DNA of 39,181 nt, taken from the NCBI GenBank assembly GCA_015068025.1, contig SVLH01000017.1, positions 1 through 39,181 on the forward strand. Direction: 5' to 3'. Within the stretch, counting starts at the first letter, position 1. The number at the start of each line of letters is the position of its first letter. Under the pieces are notes generated by a model that was not told where the DNA came from, did not search any database, and saw only the letters and a program-made list of their open reading frames with translations. Shown here piece after piece: positions 15,746-23,685 of this stretch. Both the position numbers and the translations under genes were made by a program. Origin of the DNA: Oscillospiraceae bacterium. Lineage in GTDB: Bacteria; Bacillota; Clostridia; Oscillospirales; Oscillospiraceae.

Positions 15746-15797
15746 GGACAAAAAATGTCTCATTCCTACACATTTAAATAAAGGAAGGTAATTAACA

Positions 15798-16835
15798 ATG
15801 GATAAGGTTCTGAAGATTGGTATCATCGGCTGCGGCGCCATTGGCCGCGATCACTGCCGCCGCATCATCGAGACTGTTCCCGGCGCCACCGTCGTGGCTG
15901 TCGCTGACTATGTGGCCGCTGCCGCCGACGACACCGCCGTCAAGTATGGCATCCGTTCCTTCGGCAACGACTGTGACGGCATGATCAAGGATCCCGAGGT
16001 CGAGGCTGTTGTCATCACCTCCATCGACCCCACTCACTTCGACTATGTTATGAAGACTCTGGCCGAGGAGAAGTGGTGCTTCTGCGAGAAGCCTCTGGCT
16101 CTGACCGGCAAGGACTGCGAAACCATCATCAACCGCGAGCTGGAGATCGGCAAGCGTCTGGTGCAGGTCGGCTTCATGCGTCATTATGACCGCGGCTACG
16201 CCGAGATGAAGCGCATCATCGACTCCGGCGAGATCGGCGCTCCCCTGCTGATTAAGGCCTGCCACCGTAACGTTGCCCAGGGCCCGGGCTTCAAGACCGA
16301 GAACGGCGTCACCAACGTTGCCATCCACGAGCTGGACATCTGCCGCTGGCTGCTGGGCGACGAGTATGAGGACGTGCAGTGCGTCAAGGTCCGTCAGTCC
16401 GCCAACTCCGACAAGGGCTATGACAACCCCCAGGTCATGCTGATGCGTACCAAGAAGGGCTGCTTCATCGACGTCGAGGTTCAGGTTGCCGACGGTTACG
16501 GCTACGACATCCAGTGTGAGGTCGTCTGCGAGAACGGCACCGTCAAGTTGCCCGATCCCTACGCTGTGGTTCGCCGTTCCCGCCCCGCCGGCTGGGACAG
16601 CCTGAACCCTGCCGAGTCCATGCCCATCATGACCGACTGGAAAGATCGCTTCATCGAGGCTTACGACATTGAGTTCTGCAAGTGGGTCGAGTCCGTCCAC
16701 GCTGACAAGCTGGAAGGCCCCTCCGCTTGGGACGGCTATGTTGCCTGCGTCGCCGGCGATGCCCTGAACGCTTCCCGTGGCACCTCCACCTTCCTGAAGG
16801 TCGAGACCATGGAAAAGCCCGAGATGTACAAGTAA
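15798..16835 (+). CDS. iolG: Inositol 2-dehydrogenase
   Basis: A 345-residue Gfo/Idh/MocA-family oxidoreductase that oxidises myo-inositol to 2-keto-myo-inositol with NAD+. The N-terminal Rossmann motif is GIIGCGAIGRDHCRRI (residues 7-22). The catalytic Lys lies in CEKPLALT (about residue 97), and the catalytic His/Asp in AIHELDICRWLLGDEYEDV. It catalyses the first step of the pathway although it is last in the operon. It is separated from iolD by 200 bases holding five hairpins, and it has its own AAGGAAGG SD. A rho-independent terminator follows. Confidence 0.93.
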   Translation: MDKVLKIGIIGCGAIGRDHCRRIIETVPGATVVAVADYVAAAADDTAVKYGIRSFGNDCDGMIKDPEVEAVVITSIDPTHFDYVMKTLAEEKWCFCEKPLALTGKDCETIINRELEIGKRLVQVGFMRHYDRGYAEMKRIIDSGEIGAPLLIKACHRNVAQGPGFKTENGVTNVAIHELDICRWLLGDEYEDVQCVKVRQSANSDKGYDNPQVMLMRTKKGCFIDVEVQVADGYGYDIQCEVVCENGTVKLPDPYAVVRRSRPAGWDSLNPAESMPIMTDWKDRFIEAYDIEFCKWVESVHADKLEGPSAWDGYVACVAGDALNASRGTSTFLKVETMEKPEMYK

Positions 16836-16850
16836 TTTGTAATCCGATTC

Positions 16851-16885
16851 AAAGAGGAACGGCAGAGCCGTTCCTCTTTGTTTTT
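16851..16885 (+). terminator. Terminator of the iol operon
   Basis: AAAGAGGAACGGC / GCCGTTCCTCTTT, a 13-bp stem with a 3-base loop, then G and TTTTT; 15 bases after the iolG stop. Confidence 0.95.
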
Positions 16886-16890
16886 ACTGC

Positions 16891-16926
16891 AAAAGCACGG
16901 CACTCGAACGAGTGCCGTGCTTTTTT
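16891..16926 (-). terminator. Terminator of the MBL-fold gene
   Basis: Stem GCACGGCACTCG / CGAGTGCCGTGC flanked by AAAA and TTTTTT, so it can stop transcription in both directions. It is immediately downstream of the MBL-fold gene on the minus strand and backs up the iol terminator on the plus strand. Confidence 0.88.
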
Positions 16927-17875
16927 ACTCTATTTCAATATGTACGGATTCGTGGAATTCCGGCTCCACCAGACCGGGAATGTCCACCGCGTCAGTGAAA
17001 TGCACCTCCGGCACCATTTCTTGCAGCAGAGATACGATGTAGGGATGGGGGCGCTCGTCCGGCCGACCGGCCGCCACACAGACCACCGCCGTCTTCGGTT
17101 TGAGCATTTTCAGCAGTTTCCGGGTGGTGGAGGAAAGGGACGCATGGTGCGGCACCTTCAGGATGTCACAAGGGGTGGCCGTCACCGTTTCCCACATGTG
17201 GGCGTAGGCGTCGCCGCCCAGCACGATCTCCCGTCCGTGGTAGTACAGCCGCTGGCGCAGACTGGCGACATTCAGGGACTTGGCCCAGCGGATCAGATCG
17301 TATCCGCTCCATTCGCCGCGGAACGCAGCGTCGTAGAGTTCTTTCTGCCGGGAATACAGCACCGGCTCGCCAAAGAGGATGTCCATGGAAAGGTCATCCG
17401 TCAGCCGCAAGGTTTCCGTCTGGTTTCCGACAAACTCCACGATCTCTCCGATGCGGTTCCGCTGCTTCCACAGCGGGCGGGCATACATATTCACACAGCG
17501 CAGAAGATTTTTCGCCGCCTTGGGCAGCTCCGGATCGCTGTCGGGGTCCATTTTCACCGCGTCTCTCGGCGGAACATACGTTGTCAGCAGCCGGTCGACC
17601 GTCACCGCGTCCAGCACACGGTCAAGCCCTCCGATATGATCCCGGTGGAAGTGGGTGATGAGGAGAACATCCAGATGGTCAACGCCTTGCTTCTTCAAAA
17701 AGTCTCCGGCGTAGATCCGCCCGGAGCGGGGATCCAGTTCCTGGGGATGATCGTCGCGCACCAGATTATCATGGCCGCAGTCCACCAGCATGGCAAACTT
17801 CTGCCGCCCGCCATCCATCTCACGGATCAGGACGGAATCACCGTTTCCCACATTGATGAAATCCAGTACCAGCAT
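16925..17875 (-). CDS. MBL-fold metallo-hydrolase (ComEC C-terminal-like)
   Basis: A 316-residue metallo-beta-lactamase-fold protein. It opens with LDFINVGNGDSVLI, the ComEC/Rec2-type start, then VDCGHDN. The zinc motif THFHRDHIGGLD is near residue 84, followed by GGDAYAHMW and KVPHHASLSS. No membrane domain is attached, so it is a stand-alone soluble hydrolase. Substrate is unknown; a phosphodiester is plausible for this branch. The start at 17875 is chosen because GAGGGGG lies 8 bases upstream; an ATG two codons earlier abuts that SD. Confidence 0.85.
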   Translation of the reverse strand: MLVLDFINVGNGDSVLIREMDGGRQKFAMLVDCGHDNLVRDDHPQELDPRSGRIYAGDFLKKQGVDHLDVLLITHFHRDHIGGLDRVLDAVTVDRLLTTYVPPRDAVKMDPDSDPELPKAAKNLLRCVNMYARPLWKQRNRIGEIVEFVGNQTETLRLTDDLSMDILFGEPVLYSRQKELYDAAFRGEWSGYDLIRWAKSLNVASLRQRLYYHGREIVLGGDAYAHMWETVTATPCDILKVPHHASLSSTTRKLLKMLKPKTAVVCVAAGRPDERPHPYIVSLLQEMVPEVHFTDAVDIPGLVEPEFHESVHIEIE

Positions 17876-17903
17876 AGGCATCCCCCTCGGATTTGTTGTT
17901 ACT

Positions 17904-17932
17904 ACCATACCACAGTTGCTTTTCCGCGGCAA
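17904..17932 (-). promoter_or_regulatory. Promoter of the MBL-fold gene
   Basis: Minus strand -35 TTGCCG (17927-17932), 17-base spacer, -10 TATGGT (17904-17909). Confidence 0.6.
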
Positions 17933-18050
17933 CGGAAAACCACACGGATTGCCGCCAAAATTTTACTTCTTTTTTTGGCATCCTGACGAAGTCCCGAAGC
18001 CAGGGACGCTGCCGGGCATATTCCAAAAAACGTCAATGATGCCCACCCTC

Positions 18051-18079
18051 TTGCGTGACGGGGTCTTTTTCATTATAAT
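18051..18079 (+). promoter_or_regulatory. Promoter of the MoaE-like gene
   Basis: Plus strand -35 TTGCGT (18051-18056), 17-base spacer, perfect -10 TATAAT (18074-18079), giving a leader of about 20 bases. Confidence 0.8.
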
Positions 18080-18106
18080 GATGCCATCTCACATTCGGAG
18101 GTACGT

Positions 18107-18511
18107 ATGAGCATCGACAACAGCAGACACATTCCCTCCATGGACGCATGGCTGGCCGAGGCCAAAGCCGCACCCGACGCAGGAAAAGTCGGCATGTATC
18201 TGACCCACAACGGTGTGGTGCGCGAAACAGCGAAAGCACAGGTTCGCCGCGGCGAAGCGGACACAAAGCCCGTATGCGGCATGGTGTTTTCCTATGATGA
18301 AGAAAAGGTCGCCGCCGCCATCGAAGCCACCCGCGCGCTGGACGGCATCTACTATGTGCGCGTTTGGCTCAATCAGGGTCAACTGGAGGTAGGCGACGAC
18401 ATCATGTACGTCCTCATCGGCGGCGATATCCGCCCCCACGTGGTAGACGGTCTGCAATTCCTCGTAGAGAAAATCAAGACCGAGTGCGTAACGGAAACCG
18501 AACTGTACTAA
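18107..18511 (+). CDS. MoaE-like molybdopterin synthase large-subunit homologue
   Basis: A 134-residue protein. MoaE-like features: a short N-terminal WLAEAKAAPDAGKVG, then GMYLTHNGVVR, and QLEVGDDIMYVLIGGDIRPHV in the place of the family's GxLxVGE...V..PHR block. The usual C-terminal IWKKE segment with a catalytic Lys is missing, and FLVEKIKTECVTETELY stands there instead. MoaE normally works with MoaD to put sulfur into precursor Z, and no moaD, moaA or other cofactor gene is in the window. The protein may be a diverged relative. It has its own promoter and terminator. SD: GGAGG. Confidence 0.7.
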   Translation: MSIDNSRHIPSMDAWLAEAKAAPDAGKVGMYLTHNGVVRETAKAQVRRGEADTKPVCGMVFSYDEEKVAAAIEATRALDGIYYVRVWLNQGQLEVGDDIMYVLIGGDIRPHVVDGLQFLVEKIKTECVTETELY

Positions 18512-18516
18512 ACAAA

Positions 18517-18546
18517 AAAGACTCCCCGAAATACTCGGGGAGTCTT
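18517..18546. terminator. Bidirectional terminator between moaE-like gene and dapB
   Basis: AAAGACTCCCCGA / TCGGGGAGTCTTT, a 13-bp stem with a 4-base loop. CTTCTT follows on the plus strand and TTTGTTT on the minus strand. It serves the two converging genes. Confidence 0.9.
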
Positions 18547-18551
18547 TCTTC

Positions 18552-19271
18552 TTATTCACCGAAAAGGATCTTCTGCAGGTCGTACACGCCGTTGGGCTTG
18601 CCCGGCAGCAGATGTGCCATGTGCAGCGCGCCGTTGACGAAAATCTGGCGGCTGGCGGCCCGGTGGGTGAACTCCAGTTCCTCATCGGGGCCGAAGAAGT
18701 GGACGGTGTGGGTACCGGCCACAGTGCCGCCGCGCAGAGCGTGGACGCCGATCTCTTTCTTCTCCCGCTTGCCGGTGACACCCTCGCGGCCATAGACCGA
18801 AGTCAGCGCGCCATCGGGGTCGATGGCATCTACCAGCAGCTTGGCGGTGCCGCTGGGGGCATCCACCTTCTGATTGTGGTGGGTCTCCGTCACTTCGATG
18901 TCGAAGTCAGGTTTGAGCACGTCGGAAACCACCCGCAGCGCACGATACAGCACCGCCACACCCAGAGAGTAGTTGGCGCTCCACAGCACCGGGGCGTAAG
19001 CGCCCAGCGTCTCCAGCTGCGCCTTCTGCTCGGCGCTCATCCCGGTGGTGCCGGAGAGCAGCGGGGTTCCCGTGCGGCGCACAAAGGCGCTGACATGGGG
19101 CAAGGAAGCGGGATTGGAGAAGTCAATCATGGCATCCGCCTTCTCGTTGAAGTCCGCCAGACGGTCGATGTCATCCACATCAAAGGCAGCCAGCACTTCG
19201 TCGCCGGCAGCGATGGCAGTTTCGCGGATCAGCGTGCCCATGCGGCCGCGGCCGATCAGAATCAGTTTCAT
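18552..19271 (-). CDS. dapB: 4-hydroxy-tetrahydrodipicolinate reductase
   Basis: A 239-residue cytoplasmic enzyme reducing hydroxy-tetrahydrodipicolinate with NAD(P)H in diaminopimelate/lysine synthesis. The N-terminal dinucleotide motif is LILIGRGRMG (residues 3-12). The substrate and catalytic block ETHHNQKVDAPSGTA is intact. It is shorter than the 265-270 residues of E. coli DapB because the N-domain is compact, which is common in Clostridia. Its ATG overlaps the dapA stop (4 bases), so the pair is coupled and shares the upstream lysine riboswitch. Confidence 0.95.
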   Translation of the reverse strand: MKLILIGRGRMGTLIRETAIAAGDEVLAAFDVDDIDRLADFNEKADAMIDFSNPASLPHVSAFVRRTGTPLLSGTTGMSAEQKAQLETLGAYAPVLWSANYSLGVAVLYRALRVVSDVLKPDFDIEVTETHHNQKVDAPSGTAKLLVDAIDPDGALTSVYGREGVTGKREKKEIGVHALRGGTVAGTHTVHFFGPDEELEFTHRAASRQIFVNGALHMAHLLPGKPNGVYDLQKILFGE

Positions 19272-20155
19272 ACCAGACCGACCTCCTCCAGCGTCTTGCG
19301 CAGCACCGCCTGATGCTCCGGGGACATCTCACACAGGGGCAGACGCATGGGGCCCACATTCAGTCCCATCATGTTCATGGCGCCCTTGACAGGGATGGGG
19401 TTCACCTCGATGAACAGATCGTTCATCAGCTTCAGGTACTTCATGGTATTGGCGCGCGCCTCGTCCTGTCTGCCTTCCAGATAGTCCTTGACGATGCGGT
19501 GGCTCATCTCGGGCATCACATTGGCATACACGGAGATGACGCCGCTGCCGCCCACGCTGAGTACGGGCAGCGTGATGTCGTCATTGCCGGAATAAATGGC
19601 GAAGTCGGGGCCGGCACAGTGGGCGATCTTCATGACATAGCTCATGTCACCGCTGGCTTCCTTGATGCCGGCGATGTTGGGATGCTTACTGAGTTTCTCC
19701 ACCACGGAAACGGGGATGGAGCAGCCGGTGCGGCCGGGGACATTATAGAGGATGCAGGGGATGTTCACCGCGTCCGCCGTCTGGGCGAAGTGGCGATACA
19801 TGCCCTCGGGATTGGCCTTGTTGTAATAGGGTGCGATCAGCAGCAGCGCGTCGGCGCCCATGTTCTGATACTCGATGCTCTTTTCCACCTGGGTGGCGGT
19901 GCAGTTGGAGCCGCTGCCCACCATCACGGGCACCCGGCCGTTGACCACGCGGATGGTATGCTCCACCACAGAGGCGTCCTCCTCATGGGTCATGGTGGGA
20001 TATTCGGCAGTAGTACCCAGAACCAGAATACCGTCCGTTCCGGCGGCGATCTGGCGCTCCAGCAGCTGCGTCAGTACCTCGAAATTGATGCTGCCGTCCT
20101 CGTGGAACGGCGTGACCATCGCAACGATGGAACCCTTGAGATTTTCAAACTTCAT
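19268..20155 (-). CDS. dapA: 4-hydroxy-tetrahydrodipicolinate synthase
   Basis: A 295-residue TIM-barrel aldolase that condenses pyruvate with aspartate semialdehyde, the committed step to diaminopimelate and lysine. Motifs: GTTAEYPTM (the GTTGE block, with an unusual Ala-Glu-Tyr variant), YNVPGRTGC with the catalytic Tyr, and IAGIKEASGD with the Schiff-base Lys. The start at 20155 (MKFENLKGSIVAMVTPF) has GGAGGG upstream; the longer frame reaching 20191 lacks an SD and would run toward the terminator. It is under a lysine riboswitch, so it is repressed by lysine. Confidence 0.95.
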   Translation of the reverse strand: MKFENLKGSIVAMVTPFHEDGSINFEVLTQLLERQIAAGTDGILVLGTTAEYPTMTHEEDASVVEHTIRVVNGRVPVMVGSGSNCTATQVEKSIEYQNMGADALLLIAPYYNKANPEGMYRHFAQTADAVNIPCILYNVPGRTGCSIPVSVVEKLSKHPNIAGIKEASGDMSYVMKIAHCAGPDFAIYSGNDDITLPVLSVGGSGVISVYANVMPEMSHRIVKDYLEGRQDEARANTMKYLKLMNDLFIEVNPIPVKGAMNMMGLNVGPMRLPLCEMSPEHQAVLRKTLEEVGLV

Positions 20156-20190
20156 ACTCTGTGCCCTCCATACTTTTCTTTTTGTCAGCA

Positions 20191-20225
20191 AAATAAAAAG
20201 TCGGTAGAGGCACGCTCCTACCGAC
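20191..20225 (-). terminator. Riboswitch-controlled terminator before dapA
   Basis: Minus strand GTCGGTAG / CTACCGAC stem with a 10-base loop, followed by TTTTTATTT. It lies between the lysine aptamer and the dapA SD. Confidence 0.88.
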
Positions 20226-20262
20226 AGCCATCTTCACGCAAAGCGTGGTGTATCTGCAAGCG

Positions 20263-20416
20263 GATAGCGCACCTGCGGTTTCCCGCAGACAGTCCCGCAG
20301 GTATTTCCCGCGAACCCACCTCTCACCCGCGCCCGGATGAAAAGTTCGGCGGACTTGCCTCACCCATGCTCTCCACCCGCCGGCTCCCATGGGTTCATCG
20401 CATCCGCGCCTCTATC
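20263..20416 (-). ncRNA. Lysine riboswitch (L box) aptamer of the dapAB operon
   Basis: Minus strand: GATAGAGGCGCGGATG at the 5' side, a GTCCGCCGAAC core, then GGGACTGTC, a P5 hairpin (TGCGG-GAAA-CCGCA), GGTGCGCTATC closing P1 against GATAG. The order and spacing match the L box and the region ends in an intrinsic terminator. It is the second copy of this class in the window; the two share core motifs but not stem sequences. Confidence 0.9.
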
Positions 20417-20428
20417 TCATTTTTGGTT

Positions 20429-20457
20429 ATCATACCATTATCCCCCGCCGGTTTCAA
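20429..20457 (-). promoter_or_regulatory. Promoter of the dapA-dapB transcript
   Basis: Minus strand -35 TTGAAA (20452-20457), 17-base spacer, -10 TATGAT (20429-20434). The start would be near 20422, six bases before the aptamer. Confidence 0.82.
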
Positions 20458-20552
20458 TAGAAACTTTCAAAAAAACGCCGTATTTTGCACTGTGTTCCTC
20501 CGCGCTTTCCCGTCTTTTTGGCCTACCGGCATCCCAAGTCCTCCATTTACCG

Positions 20553-20585
20553 AAAACCGGCGCTGTGCTTATGCACAGCGCCGGT
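20553..20585 (-). terminator. Terminator after the aminotransferase
   Basis: Minus strand ACCGGCGCTGTGC / GCACAGCGCCGGT, 13-bp stem with a 4-base loop, then TTT. It separates this gene from the dap promoter. Confidence 0.88.
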
Positions 20586-20589
20586 CCCT

Positions 20590-21726
20590 TTACAACGTTT
20601 TGATAAACTTCTCGATGCGGTCGAGGCCTTCCTTCAAGTCCTCGTCGGAATAGCAGTAGGACAATCTCATATAGCCCTCCGTGCCGAAATAGATGCCGGG
20701 GATCAGGCCAATGAGCCCCTCTTTCAGCATCTTGGTGCAGAAGTCCTCGGAGGTCATGCCGTACTTCTCGATATTGATGAACATATAGAATGCGCCTTCC
20801 GGCTCCTGCACCTCCAGACCCATGTCCGTCAGCCGGCGGTACACATAATCACGCCGCTTGCGGAACAGTTCCCGCACGCCGGAGGTATCCCATTTCAGCG
20901 CCGCCACGCAGCCGGGCTGTACGAAAGAGGGCGCGGAAACCACCATGTGCTGATGGAAGATCTGGATACGGTCACGGATGGGGGCGTCTGCCATGCAGTA
21001 GCCAAGTCTCCAGCCGGTCATGGCATAGGGCTTGGAGAAGGCCTGAATGACGATGATGCGATCCCGCATATCTTGATACTCGGAGAAGCTGTGATACTCT
21101 CCGCCGTAGACCAGTTCCCGGTAGACATCGTCGCAGATGACAAAAAGCGGCTTGTCCTTCAAAATGTCATGGATGGCGTCCAGCGTTTCTTTGGTATAGA
21201 TGCAGCCGGTGGGATTGTTGGGCGAGGTGAGAATGATGGCCTTGGTCTTGTCGGTGATCGCCGCTTTCAGCGCCTCGGGGTCGATCTGATAGCGTTTTTT
21301 CTCCGTAGGCAGATACACAGGCACGCCCCGCAGCAGCTTGGCGATGGATTCATACAGGCCGAAGGCGGGCGTAGGGATGATGACTTCGTCACCGGGGTTC
21401 AGGATGGTGGAAAGGCTGGCGTACAGCGCCTCGGTAGCACCCACTGTCAAAACGATCTCCCCGGGGGCATAGCGCAGACCATGATGCTCCGCCTCAAAGT
21501 CAGAAATGGCCTTCAGTGTATAGTCATAGCCATTGCCGGGAGGATAATGGGTATCGTTGGCGTCCAGCGCGGCCTTGGCGGCCTCTTTGACCACCTCCGG
21601 CGTGTTCTGATCCGGCTCGCCGATGGTCAGTCCGCAGGCGCCGGGCGTATTGCGCACCAGGGCGGTGAACCGGCGGATGCCGGTGATCTGTATATCCAAA
21701 ACAGCTTCATTCAGCGTCAGTTTCAT
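20590..21726 (-). CDS. PLP-dependent class I aminotransferase
   Basis: A 378-residue fold-type I aminotransferase. Motifs: IGEPDQNTP, GNGYDYTLKAISDF, the SPNNPTG block, DDVYRELVY, and the PLP Lys in QAFSKPYAMTGWRLGY. The sequence style is AspB/PatA, and its position next to dapA-dapB suggests N-acetyl-LL-diaminopimelate aminotransferase (PatA). Aspartate or aromatic aminotransferase activity cannot be excluded. The start at 21726 (MKLTLNEAV) has AGGAG upstream; the frame extends to 21786 without an SD. Confidence 0.88.
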   Translation of the reverse strand: MKLTLNEAVLDIQITGIRRFTALVRNTPGACGLTIGEPDQNTPEVVKEAAKAALDANDTHYPPGNGYDYTLKAISDFEAEHHGLRYAPGEIVLTVGATEALYASLSTILNPGDEVIIPTPAFGLYESIAKLLRGVPVYLPTEKKRYQIDPEALKAAITDKTKAIILTSPNNPTGCIYTKETLDAIHDILKDKPLFVICDDVYRELVYGGEYHSFSEYQDMRDRIIVIQAFSKPYAMTGWRLGYCMADAPIRDRIQIFHQHMVVSAPSFVQPGCVAALKWDTSGVRELFRKRRDYVYRRLTDMGLEVQEPEGAFYMFINIEKYGMTSEDFCTKMLKEGLIGLIPGIYFGTEGYMRLSYCYSDEDLKEGLDRIEKFIKTL

Positions 21727-21798
21727 AGGCTTCACGCTCCTTTTCTGTATGGATCCCAGTATAAACCGCCCTGTTTCCGTTGTCAACGCAGTAAAGCG

Positions 21799-21828
21799 AA
21801 AAAGAACTGCCCCGTCGGGCAGTTCTTT
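21799..21828 (-). terminator. Terminator after the unknown membrane protein
   Basis: Minus strand AAAGAACTGCCC / GGGCAGTTCTTT stem with a 4-base loop, then TT and a longer T run (TTTTT including the stem end). It lies 37 bases past the stop at 21865. Confidence 0.85.
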
Positions 21829-21864
21829 TCATACGTTGCGCCATGTTCAGGGGCGTCCCCTCCG

Positions 21865-23616
21865 TCACTGTTGATCCGCCTTGATCTCCAAGCCATAGGC
21901 AGGCACGATGGTTCCTTCCGCGGTGCTGTCGCAGGTGAGTTCCACCGCGTCGCCTGCATTCAGGATCACCACATCGGCATCGTCTGCCGCGCTGACGACA
22001 TAATAGTGTGCGTCGTCAGTCAGCCGCAGGAAATAGTGACTGTTACCGTCGATGACCACGGTGCGGATCTCTGCGACCGTGCCGGTGACCATTGCACTGG
22101 CAGGCTTCTCCGGCTCGCTTTCCTCCGTGCCGATCAGGCCGTTGTTAGCCAGTTCCCTGCGGTAATTGGCCTCGCACTCCGCCACCGTGCCGCCGGTCTC
22201 CACGATCTGATACTGCTGCACATTGACCATGGCGTACATCTTTACCAACCCGTCCGCACCCTTCAGGGACATGAAGTAGGTGGGCTGGTCGGCAATATTC
22301 AGCAGCAGCGGGAAGGTGGCGGTGTAGCGCATCTGCTGCACCTGGCTTTCGGCGGAAGCCTGGGCAGAGGTTTCCGTTGCGCCTGCGATCCGGTAGAAGT
22401 GTGTCTCCTTGGTACGCTGGTTGGTCAGGATAAACCCGATATTGGACTGGTCGGAAGTCACAGAGGTGACACCGGTATACATATACACATCGTCATCAAT
22501 GGCGATATAGTTCCAGCCCTCCGTGGTCAGCGTCACATCCTTCTGACCGAAGATGGAGTTGAAGAAACCGTTGTGGTACAGGCCGTAATAATCGTACTGC
22601 TCCATCACGATATCGGAGGAGTAGACACGATCCACCCAGGTGGGCACAGACTCGTGGTACTCACTCTCTCCGGTGACGGCATTCACCAGAACGGCGCCGC
22701 TGATATCCGTGCCGCCGAAAAGTCCGATGGTCTTGACGATACGGGAGCAGACCCAGTAGGGCGTACCCTCTTCGTCGATCTCAAAGACCGGCTCATCGAA
22801 CATCATGGTGGGATACGTAAAACGCAGATGGCGGTACAGGTTGCGGCCGAAATGCTCTGCCGTGGTGTATTTCATGCCCTCGTCCAGCCGCACTACCTCC
22901 GCCTCCTGGGTCACCATGTCGATGATGATATAAGCAGGCAGGCCGTCGGCACGATTGGTGAACCACTTGATGAGGTCGCCGTAGGCCAGAGAAGTCACGC
23001 GGACAGGCCGTCCCTGATAGTTGATCTGGTTGTAGTTGGAGATGATCTCGAACTGGGACACCATGTCCGCCAGTTCGCCCAGTTTGCGGCTGCCGAGTCT
23101 TTCGGCGGAGTCCTTGTCCAGCATGGGGATCTGGTCATAGCTGATCTCCTCCACCTCGGCGGTAAAATCGCCGGGCTGGATGGGCAGCAGCTGGCTGTAC
23201 GCCCCGGCTCGCAGTACCACCCAGGAGGCGATCGCACCCACGAGGATAACCGCGATCAGCGCCAGAATGGCAAAAAACGGAACCGCACACTGCTTCTTGA
23301 CAAAGCCCACATATCCTTTGAGATCCGTGCCCTGAAAGCCGGAGGTCACCACAGCGCAGCCGCAGTAGACCGCACAGAGCAAAAAGGCAAACACGTAGAA
23401 ATCTTCGTCATGGAGATTCAGCGCCGGCAGCTGGAGGTAAAAGTAGATCAGGCCAAATACCAGCGTGACGCCCAGATTGATGAGTACACGGGTGAAGGCA
23501 TTGCCGATGGGTTTGCGCGTCTTACGGGGTTTATGCACCGGAGGCGTCTGCTCGCTCCCCTCTCCCTGCCGGAAGGCATTGGGATCGAAACCGCCGAAAT
23601 GAAAGGTAAAGGGCAT
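21865..23616 (-). CDS. Membrane protein of unknown function with a large extracytoplasmic domain
   Basis: A 583-residue protein with no function I can name. Residues 1-35 are polar and basic (RKTRKP). Three strong membrane segments follow, at about 42-62, 72-94 and 112-136. The remaining 440 residues are soluble, rich in Tyr, Asp and beta-type sequence, with blocks such as YIIIDMVTQEAEVVRLDEG, FDEPVFEIDEEGTPYWVC and VPTWVDRVYSSDIV. The last 75 residues (VTGTVAEIRTVVIDGNSHYF...) look like a small separate beta domain. With three helices the large domain should be outside. The promoter (23649-23677) and terminator are its own. The SD is GGGAG. Confidence 0.75.
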   Translation of the reverse strand: MPFTFHFGGFDPNAFRQGEGSEQTPPVHKPRKTRKPIGNAFTRVLINLGVTLVFGLIYFYLQLPALNLHDEDFYVFAFLLCAVYCGCAVVTSGFQGTDLKGYVGFVKKQCAVPFFAILALIAVILVGAIASWVVLRAGAYSQLLPIQPGDFTAEVEEISYDQIPMLDKDSAERLGSRKLGELADMVSQFEIISNYNQINYQGRPVRVTSLAYGDLIKWFTNRADGLPAYIIIDMVTQEAEVVRLDEGMKYTTAEHFGRNLYRHLRFTYPTMMFDEPVFEIDEEGTPYWVCSRIVKTIGLFGGTDISGAVLVNAVTGESEYHESVPTWVDRVYSSDIVMEQYDYYGLYHNGFFNSIFGQKDVTLTTEGWNYIAIDDDVYMYTGVTSVTSDQSNIGFILTNQRTKETHFYRIAGATETSAQASAESQVQQMRYTATFPLLLNIADQPTYFMSLKGADGLVKMYAMVNVQQYQIVETGGTVAECEANYRRELANNGLIGTEESEPEKPASAMVTGTVAEIRTVVIDGNSHYFLRLTDDAHYYVVSAADDADVVILNAGDAVELTCDSTAEGTIVPAYGLEIKADQQ

Positions 23617-23648
23617 ATGCTTTACTCCCTTCTATGGTCGTTTTTCCC

Positions 23649-23677
23649 ATCATACAGGATAAATGTGAACAAATCAA
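23649..23677 (-). promoter_or_regulatory. Promoter of the unknown membrane protein gene
   Basis: Minus strand -35 TTGATT (23672-23677), 17-base spacer, -10 TATGAT (23649-23654). Confidence 0.75.
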
Positions 23678-23685
23678 GTATTGCG

